The notes under the pieces are model-generated. The model was not told the DNA's origin and made no database searches. It was given only the letters and a program-made list of their open reading frames with translations. This document shows positions 1 to 6,622 of a stretch of 6,622 bases of DNA, one piece after another (positions within the stretch are counted from its first letter, which is position 1; each line of letters opens with the position of its first letter). Position numbers and translations under genes: made by a program. Origin of the DNA: JAJRXG01 sp047634015 (GTDB lineage Bacteria > Bacteroidota > Bacteroidia > Chitinophagales > Saprospiraceae); the NCBI GenBank assembly GCA_047634015.1, contig JBLIDB010000257.1, forward strand, positions 1 to 6,622. The letters run 5' to 3'.

Positions 1-392
1 TACTTATAGTGCCTTTGGATTCATTCCCTTTGCCTGCAAAGTCAAAACTCAATTATAGATACTGAATTAAAACCTGTGAAAAGTAATAGTACCTAAGGCT
101 ATTTTGCCCAGGACAAATTCAATAAACATTCTACGAAAACTCAACGCTGGTAAATCTAAAACCCGATTCGGTTAATGGGATTACCTTCCCATAAAACCAT
201 TTCATCTTTGTCTCTATCTTTGGTCTTGATCACTCTGAATCGCTGTGAATACTTAACCAGGTATGGAAGAGGATTCCTTTGCCGCTCACGAAATACACTA
301 TTTCTATCTTAAGAGTAGGCGTACTCACGCTGAATTGCTGGTGAATATCATTCCTTACGAGTCCGAAGCATACAAGACACTATAATAATGAC
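1..392. other. Upstream region without an assignable gene
   Basis: No reading frame here is long enough, or recognisable enough, to call a gene. At the left edge a + frame runs from base 3 to a TGA at 63-65 and could be the last 20 codons of a gene lying outside the window, but nothing confirms it. On the minus strand, two overlapping open frames (379-230 and 308-156) read like protein but lack a good start and would need a frameshift to join; see the findings. A TATCTTTG at 215-222 matches the Bacteroidota -7 consensus but has no TTG at the right distance and no gene close downstream. No tRNA, riboswitch or terminator was seen. The nadK gene that often precedes uppS in this phylum is not present here. 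Confidence 0.5.
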
Positions 393-400
393 TAATTTTG
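393..400 (+). promoter_or_regulatory. Possible -7 promoter element of uppS
   Basis: TAATTTTG matches the Bacteroidota primary sigma-factor -7 consensus TAnnTTTG exactly. It lies 28 bases before the uppS ATG, so transcription would start near 405. No TTG is visible about 19 bases upstream, so the -33 half is missing or degenerate. The call rests on position and on one short motif. Confidence 0.35.
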
Positions 401-407
401 CAGCCTT

Positions 408-421
408 TTTGCTATAGCAAA
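408..421. repeat. 14-bp perfect palindrome before uppS
   Basis: TTTGCTATAGCAAA is its own reverse complement. It ends 7 bases before the uppS start codon and sits just after the predicted transcription start. It could be a repressor site or a small 5'-end hairpin that affects ribosome access. A palindrome of this length can arise by chance in AT-rich DNA. A longer one occupies the same place before ompH. Confidence 0.45.
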
Positions 422-428
422 GAATTTA

Positions 429-1178
429 ATGACATCATCGCTCTTACATATTGATAAAGAAAAGTTGCCAAGGCATGTTGCTATCATAATGGATGGCAAC
501 GGTCGATGGGCAAAAAAGCATAGTAAACCACGTGTGTGGGGTCATCAGAATGGTGTTAAGGCAGTTAGAGCGGTTACCGAAGCATGTGCGGAGATAGGTG
601 TAGAGTATCTCACTCTGTATGCATTTTCAAAAGAGAACTGGAAAAGACCAGAAATAGAAGTGAATACACTCATGCGTCTCTTCGTTAATACTGTAAGTAA
701 CGAGCTAAAAACACTCCATAAAAACAATATTAGACTTCAAGCTATAGGCGATCTTGATTCATTACCAAGTGAAACAAAAAAGGCCTTGGAAAATGCCATT
801 GAAAGCACTAAAGAGAATAGCCATATGACTTTAGTACTGGCGTTAAGTTATAGCGCTAGATGGGAAATTCTAGAGTCTTCTAAAAAAATGGCCGTTGAAG
901 TTCGAGATGGAAACCTTAATGTAGATGATATAGATGAGGAGGTTTTCGCGAGCTATCTTTCTACTAAAGATATTCCGGACCCTGAATTATTGATTCGTAC
1001 AAGTGGAGAACATCGTATAAGTAACTTCCTATTATGGCAGATATCATATGCGGAACTAGTGTTTTCAGATACGCTTTGGCCAGATTTCGGAAAAGAAGAG
1101 CTTTATAAGGCATTATTAACTTATCAACGTCGTGAACGTCGTTTCGGAATGACTGGTGAACAGGTAACGAAGTCTTAA
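429..1178 (+). CDS. uppS: Isoprenyl transferase (undecaprenyl diphosphate synthase)
   Basis: This cytosolic cis-prenyltransferase adds isopentenyl diphosphate units to farnesyl diphosphate to make undecaprenyl diphosphate, the precursor of the lipid carrier for peptidoglycan and surface glycans. The 249 residues are the normal family length. The N-terminal signature HVAIIMDGNGRWA (16-28) carries catalytic Asp22. WGHQNG contains His39, and YAFSKENW spans 64-71. SYSARWE (140-146) replaces the more common NYGGRW form. RTSGEHRISNF (190-200) supplies the diphosphate-binding Arg190, Arg196 and Ser198, and Glu209 is the expected Mg-binding acid. The ATG at 429 is the first start after an in-frame TAA at 393-395, and there is no Shine-Dalgarno, which is normal in this phylum. 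bamA follows closely with no visible terminator, so the two are probably co-transcribed. All key residues are present. Confidence 0.97.
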   Translation: MTSSLLHIDKEKLPRHVAIIMDGNGRWAKKHSKPRVWGHQNGVKAVRAVTEACAEIGVEYLTLYAFSKENWKRPEIEVNTLMRLFVNTVSNELKTLHKNNIRLQAIGDLDSLPSETKKALENAIESTKENSHMTLVLALSYSARWEILESSKKMAVEVRDGNLNVDDIDEEVFASYLSTKDIPDPELLIRTSGEHRISNFLLWQISYAELVFSDTLWPDFGKEELYKALLTYQRRERRFGMTGEQVTKS

Positions 1179-1258
1179 AAGCAGGTTAAATAATACAATA
1201 AGTGGCAGCAGTGATCGATATAGGACGTTTTTTCACCTCTCTTAGACTCCATAATTTT

Positions 1259-3898
1259 ATGAGGATATTTCTAATTGTTGGTATTTTATCCCTTTGTACG
1301 TCCATAATTTATGGTCAAAAGGAAAATACCTTCGCACCTGAGTTTGCTGAGTTGGACTACTCAAATCCTACCAAGTATAACATCGGAGGCATTAATGTAA
1401 TTGGTGCCGAAGCACGAGATGATAATGCCATCAAATCAATAACCGGTCTACGGGAAGGCAACTCCATAACCATACCTGGCCAAGAACTTACTGGTGGTAT
1501 TAAAAAGTTATGGAATTTGGGTTTGTTCTCTGATGTTACTCTCGTCTTAGATAGTATTGTTGGCGAAGAGATTTTCTTGACGATTCAATTGCAAGAACAA
1601 CCGATTCTAACCCGTATCGTGTTTACTGACATGAACAAAACTAAGACCGATAAGCTTACTGAAGAGCTCGAAAATAAGCCCCGTATTGGAGGTATCGTTA
1701 CTGACAATGACAGAAAGAAAGCTAGTAACAAAATCAAACAATATTATATCGAGAAGGGACACCTGGACGCAGTTGTGAAAACACGCGAAATAAAGGACAC
1801 GACTAAAACTAACTCTGTAGTACTTGTTTTTGATATTGAAAAGAAAGATCGCGTGAAAATCGACAAGATTAGCTTTATCGGAAATGAGGCTGTAAAGTCT
1901 AAAAAATTGCGAAAGCTATTAAAAGGGACAAAACAGAAAAACGTCCTCTTGAAGAAATCCAAATATGTCGTAACAGATTACAAAGAAGATAAAAAGAGTC
2001 TTTTAAGTCATTATGCAAAGCTTGGCTATAGTGATGCTGAAATAATAAGTGATTCAGTTTATAGAGACGAGAAAGGTCTTGTAAATATTGATATTGTAAT
2101 TAATGAAGGATTGGAATACAAGTATGGAGATATTACTTGGAAGGGTAATACCATCTATACGGACCAGCAGTTAACTCAAGTATTGGGTATAAGGAAAGGA
2201 GAAGTCTTCAATCCAGAAGAATTAAGTAAGCGCTTGGAATTCAGTTTGGATGGAAGAGATATATCTTCACTCTACATGGATAATGGATATCTATTCTTCA
2301 ATATAGATCCTCAGACAGTGGCTATATACAAAGACACACTTAATCTCGAAATGAGAATTTATGAAGGTCCTCAAGCAACTATAGACAGAGTAGTCATAGA
2401 AGGTAATGATCGTACTCATGAGAGTGTTGTTCGTCGTGTAGTAAGAACTAAACCTGGTGAAAAATTTAGTAGATCTCAGATTGTAAGATCGCAAAGAGAA
2501 ATTACAAATTTGGGATATTTTGATCCAGAGAATCTAACAATGGATACTCCTGTAAATTATGAGAGAGGGACAGTAGATATTATCTACAAAGTAGTAGAAA
2601 CTCCTTCAGATCAACTTGAACTATCGGCAGGATATGGTGGATTTCAGGGTTTAATAGGAACATTGGGCGTTACCTTTAATAATTTCTCTGTTCAAAACAT
2701 CCGAAACAAAGCTGCATGGAGTCCTTTGCCGACAGGAGATGGGCAAAGAGTATCACTAAGACTTCAGTCTAATAGTAGATTCTTTAGATCTTTTAATGTC
2801 TCATTTACAGAACCATGGTTAGGAGGTCACAAGCCTAATGCATTTACAGTTGGTGCTGCCACAACCACATTTGATCAATCAAGCTTTCAATTAGGCAAGT
2901 TGGATATCCGAAGATTCTTTATAGGGCTTGGAACATCATTGTCATTCCCGGATGATTACTTCGTATCTAATACAACGCTAAATATTGAAAATATAACGCT
3001 TGAAGATTACAACTCTCAGTTCTTAGTAAACAACGGCAACTATAAGAATTTCAACATTAATCAAACCATATCACGTAGTTCTATTAGCAATCCGATGTTC
3101 CCAATGAATGGTTCGCGCGTTTCGCTTTCATTGCAATTTACACCACCCTACTCATTGTTTAGAGGAGATGATTTCTGGAGGATTGAAGAAGGAAGTCCAG
3201 AGAGAACCAATCTCGTCAATGCAGAATTACAAACCTTAGGAATACGTCAAAGAGAAGCGTTTACCACAGAGCAAGATGCCAAAGGACGAACTGCCGCGGA
3301 TTATTTCATAGAAGATATAGAAACAGGAAGAAGATTCGAGTGGTTAGAATATCACAAGTGGAGATTTGATGCAGAATGGTTCTTTAATCCTGTTGGGAAA
3401 TTAGTAATCATGGCACAAGCCAAGATGGGTTATTTGGGGAATTTTAGCGATGAGATAGGAGATGTTCCATTCGAACGATTCCAGCTAGGCGGAGATGGTC
3501 TATCCAATCAGAATAATGGTATTCAGGGTACTGATATAATTGCTTTACGAGGATATGAAGAAGAAGATATTGATCCAAATTATAGATCGAGTGGAGGAGG
3601 AACAATATTCAATAAGTTTACTGCAGAAATTAGATACCCACTATCTACCAATCCGAATTCAACAATCTACACTGCCTTATTCTTTCAGGCTGGCAACCAA
3701 TGGAACCAATTCAGAGATTATAACCCTTTTGAATTGAGAAGAACAGTTGGTGCGGGAATTAGAGTTTTCCTACCTATGTTTGGTCTACTTGGATTTGATT
3801 ATGGCTTTGGATTAGATAAAGTAGTTGATGGGGATAATAATCCAAGATTCGGTCAATTGGGTAAATTTAGTATCGTCTTAGGATTTGAACCTGACTAA
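1259..3898 (+). CDS. bamA: Outer-membrane protein assembly factor BamA
   Basis: BamA is the core of the BAM complex and folds and inserts beta-barrel proteins into the outer membrane. From the ATG at 1259 it has 879 residues. Residues 1-19 form a signal peptide (MRIFLIVGILSLCTSIIYG), followed by five POTRA repeats at about 40-113, 114-198, 199-286, 287-372 and 373-450; several open with the typical beta strand, for example ISFIGN, ITWKGN and VVIEGN. The C-terminal barrel starts near 451. The loop-6 motif appears as LRGY with Arg764. An acidic stretch at about 635-700 is probably a long loop. The protein ends in LGFEPD rather than in an aromatic residue. The same frame is open back to a GTG at 1202, which would add 19 residues ahead of the signal peptide. 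I prefer 1259 because it gives a standard signal peptide, but 1202 would leave only a 23-bp gap after uppS. Confidence 0.95.
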   Translation: MRIFLIVGILSLCTSIIYGQKENTFAPEFAELDYSNPTKYNIGGINVIGAEARDDNAIKSITGLREGNSITIPGQELTGGIKKLWNLGLFSDVTLVLDSIVGEEIFLTIQLQEQPILTRIVFTDMNKTKTDKLTEELENKPRIGGIVTDNDRKKASNKIKQYYIEKGHLDAVVKTREIKDTTKTNSVVLVFDIEKKDRVKIDKISFIGNEAVKSKKLRKLLKGTKQKNVLLKKSKYVVTDYKEDKKSLLSHYAKLGYSDAEIISDSVYRDEKGLVNIDIVINEGLEYKYGDITWKGNTIYTDQQLTQVLGIRKGEVFNPEELSKRLEFSLDGRDISSLYMDNGYLFFNIDPQTVAIYKDTLNLEMRIYEGPQATIDRVVIEGNDRTHESVVRRVVRTKPGEKFSRSQIVRSQREITNLGYFDPENLTMDTPVNYERGTVDIIYKVVETPSDQLELSAGYGGFQGLIGTLGVTFNNFSVQNIRNKAAWSPLPTGDGQRVSLRLQSNSRFFRSFNVSFTEPWLGGHKPNAFTVGAATTTFDQSSFQLGKLDIRRFFIGLGTSLSFPDDYFVSNTTLNIENITLEDYNSQFLVNNGNYKNFNINQTISRSSISNPMFPMNGSRVSLSLQFTPPYSLFRGDDFWRIEEGSPERTNLVNAELQTLGIRQREAFTTEQDAKGRTAADYFIEDIETGRRFEWLEYHKWRFDAEWFFNPVGKLVIMAQAKMGYLGNFSDEIGDVPFERFQLGGDGLSNQNNGIQGTDIIALRGYEEEDIDPNYRSSGGGTIFNKFTAEIRYPLSTNPNSTIYTALFFQAGNQWNQFRDYNPFELRRTVGAGIRVFLPMFGLLGFDYGFGLDKVVDGDNNPRFGQLGKFSIVLGFEPD

Positions 3899-3973
3899 TA
3901 AGCGCAAATAGGGCTATTTTCATTCATTCCTAAAGAAAAACGAGCGATAAGTTTAAATTATCGTTAAATGATA

Positions 3974-4003
3974 TTGGAAAAGATGAACCAAGCCATACTT
4001 TCG
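3974..4003 (+). promoter_or_regulatory. Probable promoter of ompH
   Basis: A TTG at 3974-3976 is followed, after 19 bases, by TACTTTCG at 3996-4003, one mismatch from the Bacteroidota -7 consensus TAnnTTTG. The spacing is within the range known for this phylum. Transcription would start near 4008, giving a leader of about 70 bases that contains the 22-bp palindrome. It suggests ompH can be expressed separately from bamA. In the same gap, bases 3945-3950 and 3958-3963 can form a weak 6-bp stem; it has no T-run, and no bamA terminator is apparent. Confidence 0.4.
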
Positions 4004-4050
4004 CGTCTGTATAATGATGAAGCGCTATAAGTGCTACCGATTTAGGAAAA

Positions 4051-4072
4051 CAGTTATCAATATTGATAACTG
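4051..4072. repeat. 22-bp perfect palindrome in the ompH leader
   Basis: Half-site CAGTTATCAAT is followed directly by its exact complement. As RNA it can fold into a 9-bp stem with a 4-base loop; as DNA it is a symmetric site suited to a dimeric regulator. It ends 8 bases before the ompH ATG, so either form could limit ribosome access, and it lies downstream of the predicted promoter. There is no T-run after it, so it is not a terminator. Confidence 0.7.
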
Positions 4073-4080
4073 GACAAACA

Positions 4081-4584
4081 ATGAAAATGAACAAAACAAT
4101 TACTACTCTTTTCTTCGCATTTGCGATAGTATGTAGCTTAAGTGCTCAGAAATTTGGTTATGTAAATTCCGCAGAATTGATAAGATCACTTCCGGAAGTA
4201 AAAACCGCTGATGCTCAATTAGAAAGCTACCAAAAAGAGCTTTTCACTAAAGGAGAGCAAATGGTGAAAGCTTTTGAAACAGATTACGCAGCCTATATGG
4301 CGAAAATGAATTCTGGTGAACTCTCTCAGCTACAAATGCAAAAAGACGAAGCGCGTCTTACTGCAGAGCAACAAAAACTTCAACAATATGAGCAAGAAGT
4401 TCAACAGCTATTAGGGCAGAAGAAACAAACACTCTACCAACCGATATTGGATAAAGTACAGAAAGTAGTAGATCAGGTAGGAAAGGATATGGGTTATACT
4501 ATGATATTTGATACTAGTGGAGGTGGTTTAGTCTTTGTAGAAGATGGTTCTAACCTTCTTGAGACTATTAAGGCGAAACTATAG
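4081..4584 (+). CDS. ompH: OmpH/Skp-family periplasmic chaperone
   Basis: Skp-type chaperones trap unfolded outer-membrane proteins in the periplasm as trimers with coiled-coil arms and hand them to BamA, which fits the gene just upstream. The product is 167 residues, the usual size. Residues 1-22 are a signal peptide with likely cleavage at SLSA/Q. The mature protein begins KFGYVNSAELIRSLPEV, the typical first strand and helix of the family. Residues about 45-120 are rich in Gln, Glu and Lys and form the predicted coiled-coil arms. The C-terminal part (DMGYTMIFDTSGGGLVFVEDG) is the closing beta structure. ATG 4081 is preferred; ATG 4087 is possible. A TTG in frame at 4063 lies inside the palindrome and is unlikely to be used. 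Many Bacteroidota have two ompH copies here, and only one is seen. Confidence 0.93.
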   Translation: MKMNKTITTLFFAFAIVCSLSAQKFGYVNSAELIRSLPEVKTADAQLESYQKELFTKGEQMVKAFETDYAAYMAKMNSGELSQLQMQKDEARLTAEQQKLQQYEQEVQQLLGQKKQTLYQPILDKVQKVVDQVGKDMGYTMIFDTSGGGLVFVEDGSNLLETIKAKL

Positions 4585-4621
4585 AAAGATATAATATCCG
4601 AGTGCATATTCACTCAGATCG

Positions 4622-4658
4622 AAGGTCTACATTCTTCTAAGAATGTAGACCTTTTTTT
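4622..4658 (+). terminator. Strong intrinsic terminator after ompH
   Basis: Arms 4622-4636 and 4639-4653 are perfect 15-bp complements (AAGGTCTACATTCTT and its inverse), separated by two bases, so the real loop is about six bases. A run of seven T residues (4652-4658) follows, giving a classic rho-independent terminator on the + strand. A smaller stem (GAGTG/CACTC, 4600-4615) lies just before it. No matching A-run lies on the left side, so it should not act on the minus strand. It separates the uppS-bamA-ompH block from the downstream genes. Confidence 0.92.
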
Positions 4659-5858
4659 ATGTCCCCCTTTACCCATCTTTACACTGTGATTAAAAAGAAT
4701 AGTAAAGTACAAGAGTGGCTGGGGATCCTGATGATTCCGGCCTTATTCTATTCTACCGCCATTACCACCTTTTGTCTTGGAGCATATTTGATACTTGCAA
4801 TACCACACTTTTCAAAAGTTAAGAAATGGCCAAAATCACTGGTTGCTTGGCCACTGATCTGGCTGCTTGTTTTATTTTCTGGATGGAACAATCAAGATAG
4901 TGACTTATGGCAGAGTAATCTGTTTTTGAAATCCCCATTCCTCTTTATGCCATTCGCATTTGCTGCATTACCGAAGCTTTCCCGACGATATATCTATGAC
5001 TTACACCTCTGGTTATTAGTCGTTATATCTATTACTTCAATCCCGATCTTGATTAATTACATTGTTAATTACTCCGCAATAATGCAAGGCTTGTCACAAG
5101 GGCAAGCGATTTACATGCCAATACATCATGTACTCTATAGCATGATTATGTCTTATGCTATAATTTCTAATATTTATATTCTTCTTGCGCGAAAGAATAT
5201 AAATAAAGCATTTAGAAATGTAATAACAGCAGCGGTCATTGTGCTAATTGTCATCCAGCATATTCTTGCTGTTCGTACTGGAATTGTTGTACTTTATTTA
5301 TCGTTCTTTATCTTAATACTGCTATTAGGTAAGAAATCAAAAGACATCATTATATCATTTGTTATGATCTCACTCATTGGTATCGCGAGCATTAAACTGA
5401 TTCCTAGCCTCAAACAACGGATATCATACATGCAATATGATTTAGAAAAATTCCAAAAAGGTGAAGGTCGCAACTATGCAGATAGCGAAAGAATATATAG
5501 TCTTCAGAGCGGTATCCAAATTTGGAAGTCCTCACCACTGTTAGGAGTCGGTTATGGTGACATACTTGACGAAATGAATATGACAGGCATTAATAAGTAC
5601 CCGCATAGTCAATTTATATTCACGTTAACTGGGGCAGGAATTATAGGACTGATCCTTTTACTAGCTGGCTTGCTCATACCCTACTTTAATTATAAAGGTG
5701 AATTAAAAGGATTACTTTCCCTGCTCTATTTAAACTTGTTTGTCTGCATGACTATTGACTTTGTAATTGAGCACTCTGTAATCGTTGCTTTTTTAAATTT
5801 ATTTGGTCTTTCAATGATTTGCAGTGAGAACATGACAGATAATCTATCCGAGTCATGA
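4659..5858 (+). CDS. O-antigen ligase/polymerase-like membrane protein (Wzy_C family)
   Basis: This is a polytopic inner-membrane protein of 399 residues with roughly ten hydrophobic segments. Members of the family either ligate undecaprenyl-linked glycan to lipid A core (WaaL) or polymerise glycan repeats (Wzy), and sequence alone rarely tells which. Family marks are RTGI (206-209) at the start of the Wzy_C domain, a large soluble loop at about 248-316, SSPLLGVGYGD (291-301) and PHSQFIFTLTGAGIIGL (315-331). His316 sits where the catalytic His of WaaL proteins is expected. ATG 4659 begins on the base after the terminator T-tract, which leaves no room for a normal leader if the upstream transcript ends there; GTG 4686 is an alternative start. 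The end overlaps the next open frame by 4 bp (ATGA), which suggests translational coupling. Confidence 0.82.
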   Translation: MSPFTHLYTVIKKNSKVQEWLGILMIPALFYSTAITTFCLGAYLILAIPHFSKVKKWPKSLVAWPLIWLLVLFSGWNNQDSDLWQSNLFLKSPFLFMPFAFAALPKLSRRYIYDLHLWLLVVISITSIPILINYIVNYSAIMQGLSQGQAIYMPIHHVLYSMIMSYAIISNIYILLARKNINKAFRNVITAAVIVLIVIQHILAVRTGIVVLYLSFFILILLLGKKSKDIIISFVMISLIGIASIKLIPSLKQRISYMQYDLEKFQKGEGRNYADSERIYSLQSGIQIWKSSPLLGVGYGDILDEMNMTGINKYPHSQFIFTLTGAGIIGLILLLAGLLIPYFNYKGELKGLLSLLYLNLFVCMTIDFVIEHSVIVAFLNLFGLSMICSENMTDNLSES

Positions 5859-6592
5859 ATTTTAAAATAAGTGGAAAAATTAAGTGTATGAAATTCATGT
5901 TCTCAATTTTAATATTACTTCTTCTAAGTTGTAATACAGAAAGCAAAAAGTCAAATTACACTCCAGATCCTAATCGCTATAATGTAGGATTTCTCATAAT
6001 GGACGGAACCTATAACACCGAACTTACCGCACCATTCAACATCTTCCAGCATACGATATTTCGCAAAGGAATTAAAAGTATGAATACCTTTTTGATAGCT
6101 GATACGTACCATCCCGTAAGAACATTTGAAGGTATCCAGCTGATACCAGATTACAATTACCTTAAGGATGACATTCCTAATATTGATATCCTTGTGGTGC
6201 CAAGTGCCGAACATCACTTAGATTCAGATCTCGAGAATGAAAACATGATATCATGGGTCAGCGCATTAGGTAATAAAGCAATGTATGTTACCAGTCATTG
6301 TGACGGTGCATTTGTATTGGCAAAAGCCGGACTACTTGATGGGTATGTATCAACGACCTTCCCCTCAGATATTGGGGCCTATCGCAAAAGATTTCCTCAT
6401 CTTGACGTAAGAGAAGATGTACTCTTCGTTCATGATGATAAGTATATTACTTCTGCTGGTGGCGCCAAATCATTTGAAGCAGCTTTATATCTCTCCGAAC
6501 TGTTATATGGTGACAGCATAGCTCGAAGTTTAGCTAGTGGCTTAGTTATTGATTGGAATTTAGATGATGTAGATCACATCGTGATAGAATAA
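5855..6592 (+). CDS. DJ-1/PfpI-family lipoprotein
   Basis: This is a class I glutamine-amidotransferase-like protein of the DJ-1/PfpI superfamily, closest in appearance to the group that includes isonitrile hydratases and the N-terminal domains of some AraC-type regulators. The substrate is unknown. From 5855 it has 245 residues. SCN with LLLL before it (21-27) is a lipoprotein signal ending at Cys26. The domain starts at YNVGFLIMDG (42-51); Glu56 in NTELTAPF fits the acidic residue near the active site. TSHCDGAF (146-153) is the nucleophile elbow with Cys149, followed by LAKAGLLDG. ITSAGGAKSFEAALYL (198-213) is the typical C-terminal motif. ATG 5855 overlaps the ligase stop. ATG 5888 is the other candidate and gives a compact signal peptide (MKFMFSILILLLLSC, 234 residues). 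A membrane anchor is uncommon, because most relatives are cytosolic. Confidence 0.85.
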   Translation: MNFKISGKIKCMKFMFSILILLLLSCNTESKKSNYTPDPNRYNVGFLIMDGTYNTELTAPFNIFQHTIFRKGIKSMNTFLIADTYHPVRTFEGIQLIPDYNYLKDDIPNIDILVVPSAEHHLDSDLENENMISWVSALGNKAMYVTSHCDGAFVLAKAGLLDGYVSTTFPSDIGAYRKRFPHLDVREDVLFVHDDKYITSAGGAKSFEAALYLSELLYGDSIARSLASGLVIDWNLDDVDHIVIE

Positions 6593-6599
6593 TATAAAT

Positions 6600-6622
6600 A
6601 TGAGTTTAGAACACTTACTTAG
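6600..6622 (+). CDS. Possible start of a further gene, cut by the window end
   Basis: An ATG 7 bases after the preceding stop opens a frame reading MSLEHLL that runs off the end of the window. The short spacing and same strand fit a continuing operon. Seven codons are too few to identify a product or to prove that the frame is real. Confidence 0.35.

Noticed and set aside
381..386. TATAAT resembling a sigma-70 -10 box
   Set aside because: No -35 partner is visible at the right spacing, and the Bacteroidota sigma factor uses a different -7 element, which is present just downstream.
1744..1962. Minus-strand open frame inside bamA (likewise 545-727, 2291-2494, 5752-5946 and 5951-6217)
   Set aside because: Each lies within a well-supported + strand gene and gives no recognisable protein; they are shadows of the real coding frames.
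3540..3737. Second + strand frame of 65 codons inside bamA
   Set aside because: It overlaps the conserved barrel region of bamA, including the LRGY motif, and has no features of its own.
3945..3963. Short inverted repeat after bamA as a terminator
   Set aside because: The stem has only 6 pairs, a 7-base loop and no following T-run.
4063..4080. TTG start extending OmpH by six residues
   Set aside because: It lies within the 22-bp palindrome and adds residues before a complete signal peptide that begins at ATG 4081.
1..6622. CRISPR array, insertion sequence or phage element
   Set aside because: No regularly spaced repeats, transposase or integrase reading, or terminal repeats were seen.

Overview
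The window looks like chromosomal DNA from a member of the Bacteroidota. The evidence is the order uppS-bamA-ompH, which is the usual envelope-biogenesis cluster of that phylum. In addition, the uppS product has the Bacteroidota-style SYSARWE variant of its motif, start codons lack Shine-Dalgarno sequences, and promoter-like elements resemble TAnnTTTG. I cannot place it below phylum from the sequence alone.

Layout, all genes on the + strand. Positions 1-428 hold no gene I can defend; the minus strand there carries some coding-looking but broken reading. uppS (429-1178) makes the undecaprenyl lipid carrier. bamA (preferred start 1259, end 3898) follows closely and encodes the five-POTRA outer-membrane insertase. 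A 182-bp gap then carries a promoter-like element and a perfect 22-bp palindrome directly before ompH/skp (4081-4584), which encodes a periplasmic chaperone for outer-membrane proteins. A strong intrinsic terminator (4622-4658) closes this block. An O-antigen ligase/polymerase-like membrane protein (4659-5858) starts on the base after the terminator T-tract. It overlaps by 4 bp the open frame of a DJ-1/PfpI-family lipoprotein (to 6592). A further reading frame may begin at 6600 and run off the end.

How the genes fit together: UppS supplies the lipid carrier used for peptidoglycan and surface-glycan export. The ligase-like protein probably acts on carrier-linked glycan, either polymerising it or transferring it. 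OmpH/Skp keeps unfolded outer-membrane proteins soluble for BamA to insert. The DJ-1-like lipoprotein is the least expected member and its role is unknown.

Most of the window is conserved housekeeping sequence, and I see no clear new system. The points most worth checking are the palindromes placed 7-8 nt before two start codons, the terminator touching the ligase start codon, and the membrane-anchored DJ-1-like protein coupled to the ligase gene.
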